A DNA stretch of 5,337 bases from Acidobacteriaceae bacterium (lineage in GTDB: Bacteria; Acidobacteriota; Terriglobia; Terriglobales; Acidobacteriaceae): positions 1 to 5,337 of the forward strand of contig JAOAPG010000198.1 of assembly GCA_025462785.1 (NCBI GenBank), in the 5' to 3' direction. Position numbers and translations under genes: made by a program. Numbering within the stretch: position 1 is the first letter of the stretch; every line of letters begins with the position of its first letter. Positions 5,032-5,337 of the stretch are shown here, in pieces. The notes under the pieces are model-generated. The model saw nothing but the letters and a program-made list of their open reading frames with translations, did not search any database and had not been told where the DNA came from.

Positions 5032-5337
5032 CTAAGGACCGGTCGCCTTAAACAATTTCGCAAGACTATCGATGTCCGCAGAACTCGCGTCGCCAATCAC
5101 GAAATAGCGAAGGCCGCCTTGACTCCATGTTTCCATGTTGAACGGTTCTTTCTTCGGAACAAGAGGATTCTTGTCCAAACTGGGCGGCAATGACCGCTCC
5201 TGAAACACGAACACGGAAATATGATGTTTCCGCACGTCGTAAATGAGATGTGCACCTGGCGTTTGATCAAGGTAGGTCATCCGGCCTCCGAGCAAAGAGA
5301 ACTCGGAATTCTGGAGTTCCGGCAAATTGAATGCGAA
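5032..5337 (-). CDS. Anti-sigma-factor-like protein, C-terminal part, truncated by window edge
   Basis: The minus frame is open from the window end (FAFNLPELQN...) to the stop at 5032, giving 101 visible residues. A TTG at 5325 is internal, so the gene begins outside. The visible part contains LLGGRMTYLD, GAHLIYDVRKHHISVFVFQE, FNMETWSQGGLRYFVIGDAS and a final DIDSLAKLFKATG helix. This pattern is the periplasmic C-terminal domain of transmembrane anti-sigma factors that carry an N-terminal zinc-finger (zf-HC2) domain and one membrane helix, and that usually sit just after an ECF sigma factor gene. The N-terminal parts and the sigma gene would lie beyond the right edge. The role, holding an ECF sigma factor inactive at the membrane until a signal arrives, is inferred from the family. 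Confidence 0.7.
   Translation of the reverse strand, partial: FAFNLPELQNSEFSLLGGRMTYLDQTPGAHLIYDVRKHHISVFVFQERSLPPSLDKNPLVPKKEPFNMETWSQGGLRYFVIGDASSADIDSLAKLFKATGP

Noticed and set aside
5028..5040. GGACC-TAA-GGACC as a terminator after the anti-sigma gene
   Set aside because: The two halves are direct, not inverted, repeats, and no T-run follows.
1..5337. CRISPR array, insertion sequence ends, transposase or integrase
   Set aside because: I saw no regularly spaced repeats, no terminal inverted repeats, and no recombinase motifs on either strand.

Overview
The window looks like a piece of an acidobacterial chromosome (order Acidobacteriales or a relative). This is inferred from the style of two edge proteins: a surface protein built from repeats of about 130 residues with 'GTYVFG...VGVFTADGAGNLTSGFTD' wording, and an anti-sigma-factor C-terminus with 'LLGGRMTYLD...VRKH.ISVFVFQE...GGLRYFVIGD'. 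Base composition is moderate (roughly 50-55% GC by eye). No taxonomic search was possible.

Layout. 1-1179 (+): 3' part of the repeat-rich secreted protein. 1180-1565: no solid gene, but it holds a 21-bp copy of a tmRNA-type (ssrA) 3' end and, 80 bp away, two tandem TTTTAGACAA repeats. Together these look like an old attachment site of an integrative element whose interior would lie to the right. 1566-2403 (-): two decayed, tightly coupled genes. The first is the C-terminal remnant of a probable zinc murein/DD-peptidase-like protein, broken by a 1-base shift in a C5 tract. The second is a secreted FG-GAP-like Asp-rich repeat protein with two compensating frameshifts. 2420-3340 (-): an intact YeiH/PSE-family transporter (putative sulfate exporter family). 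3440-4366 (-): its LysR-type regulator of YeiE/CbbR style, with a LysR-box-like palindrome in the 99-bp gap. 4367-4664: no convincing gene. 4665-4853 (-): a small two-helix membrane protein. 4854-5031: non-coding apart from a possible 15-codon leader. 5032-5337 (-): C-terminal part of an anti-sigma-factor-like protein that runs off the window.

How it works together. The LysR-YeiH pair is the only clear functional unit. In enterobacteria YeiE, a LysR protein linked to sulfite sensing, is encoded beside yeiH, and the same pairing here suggests a sulfur-oxyanion response. The peptidase/FG-GAP pair was once an operon (the stop of the first gene sits in the ribosome-binding site of the second) and is now probably dead. 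It is squeezed between the transporter gene and the attachment-site-like sequence, which fits a decaying, rearranged stretch of accessory DNA. No integrase, transposase, CRISPR array or intact RNA gene was seen.
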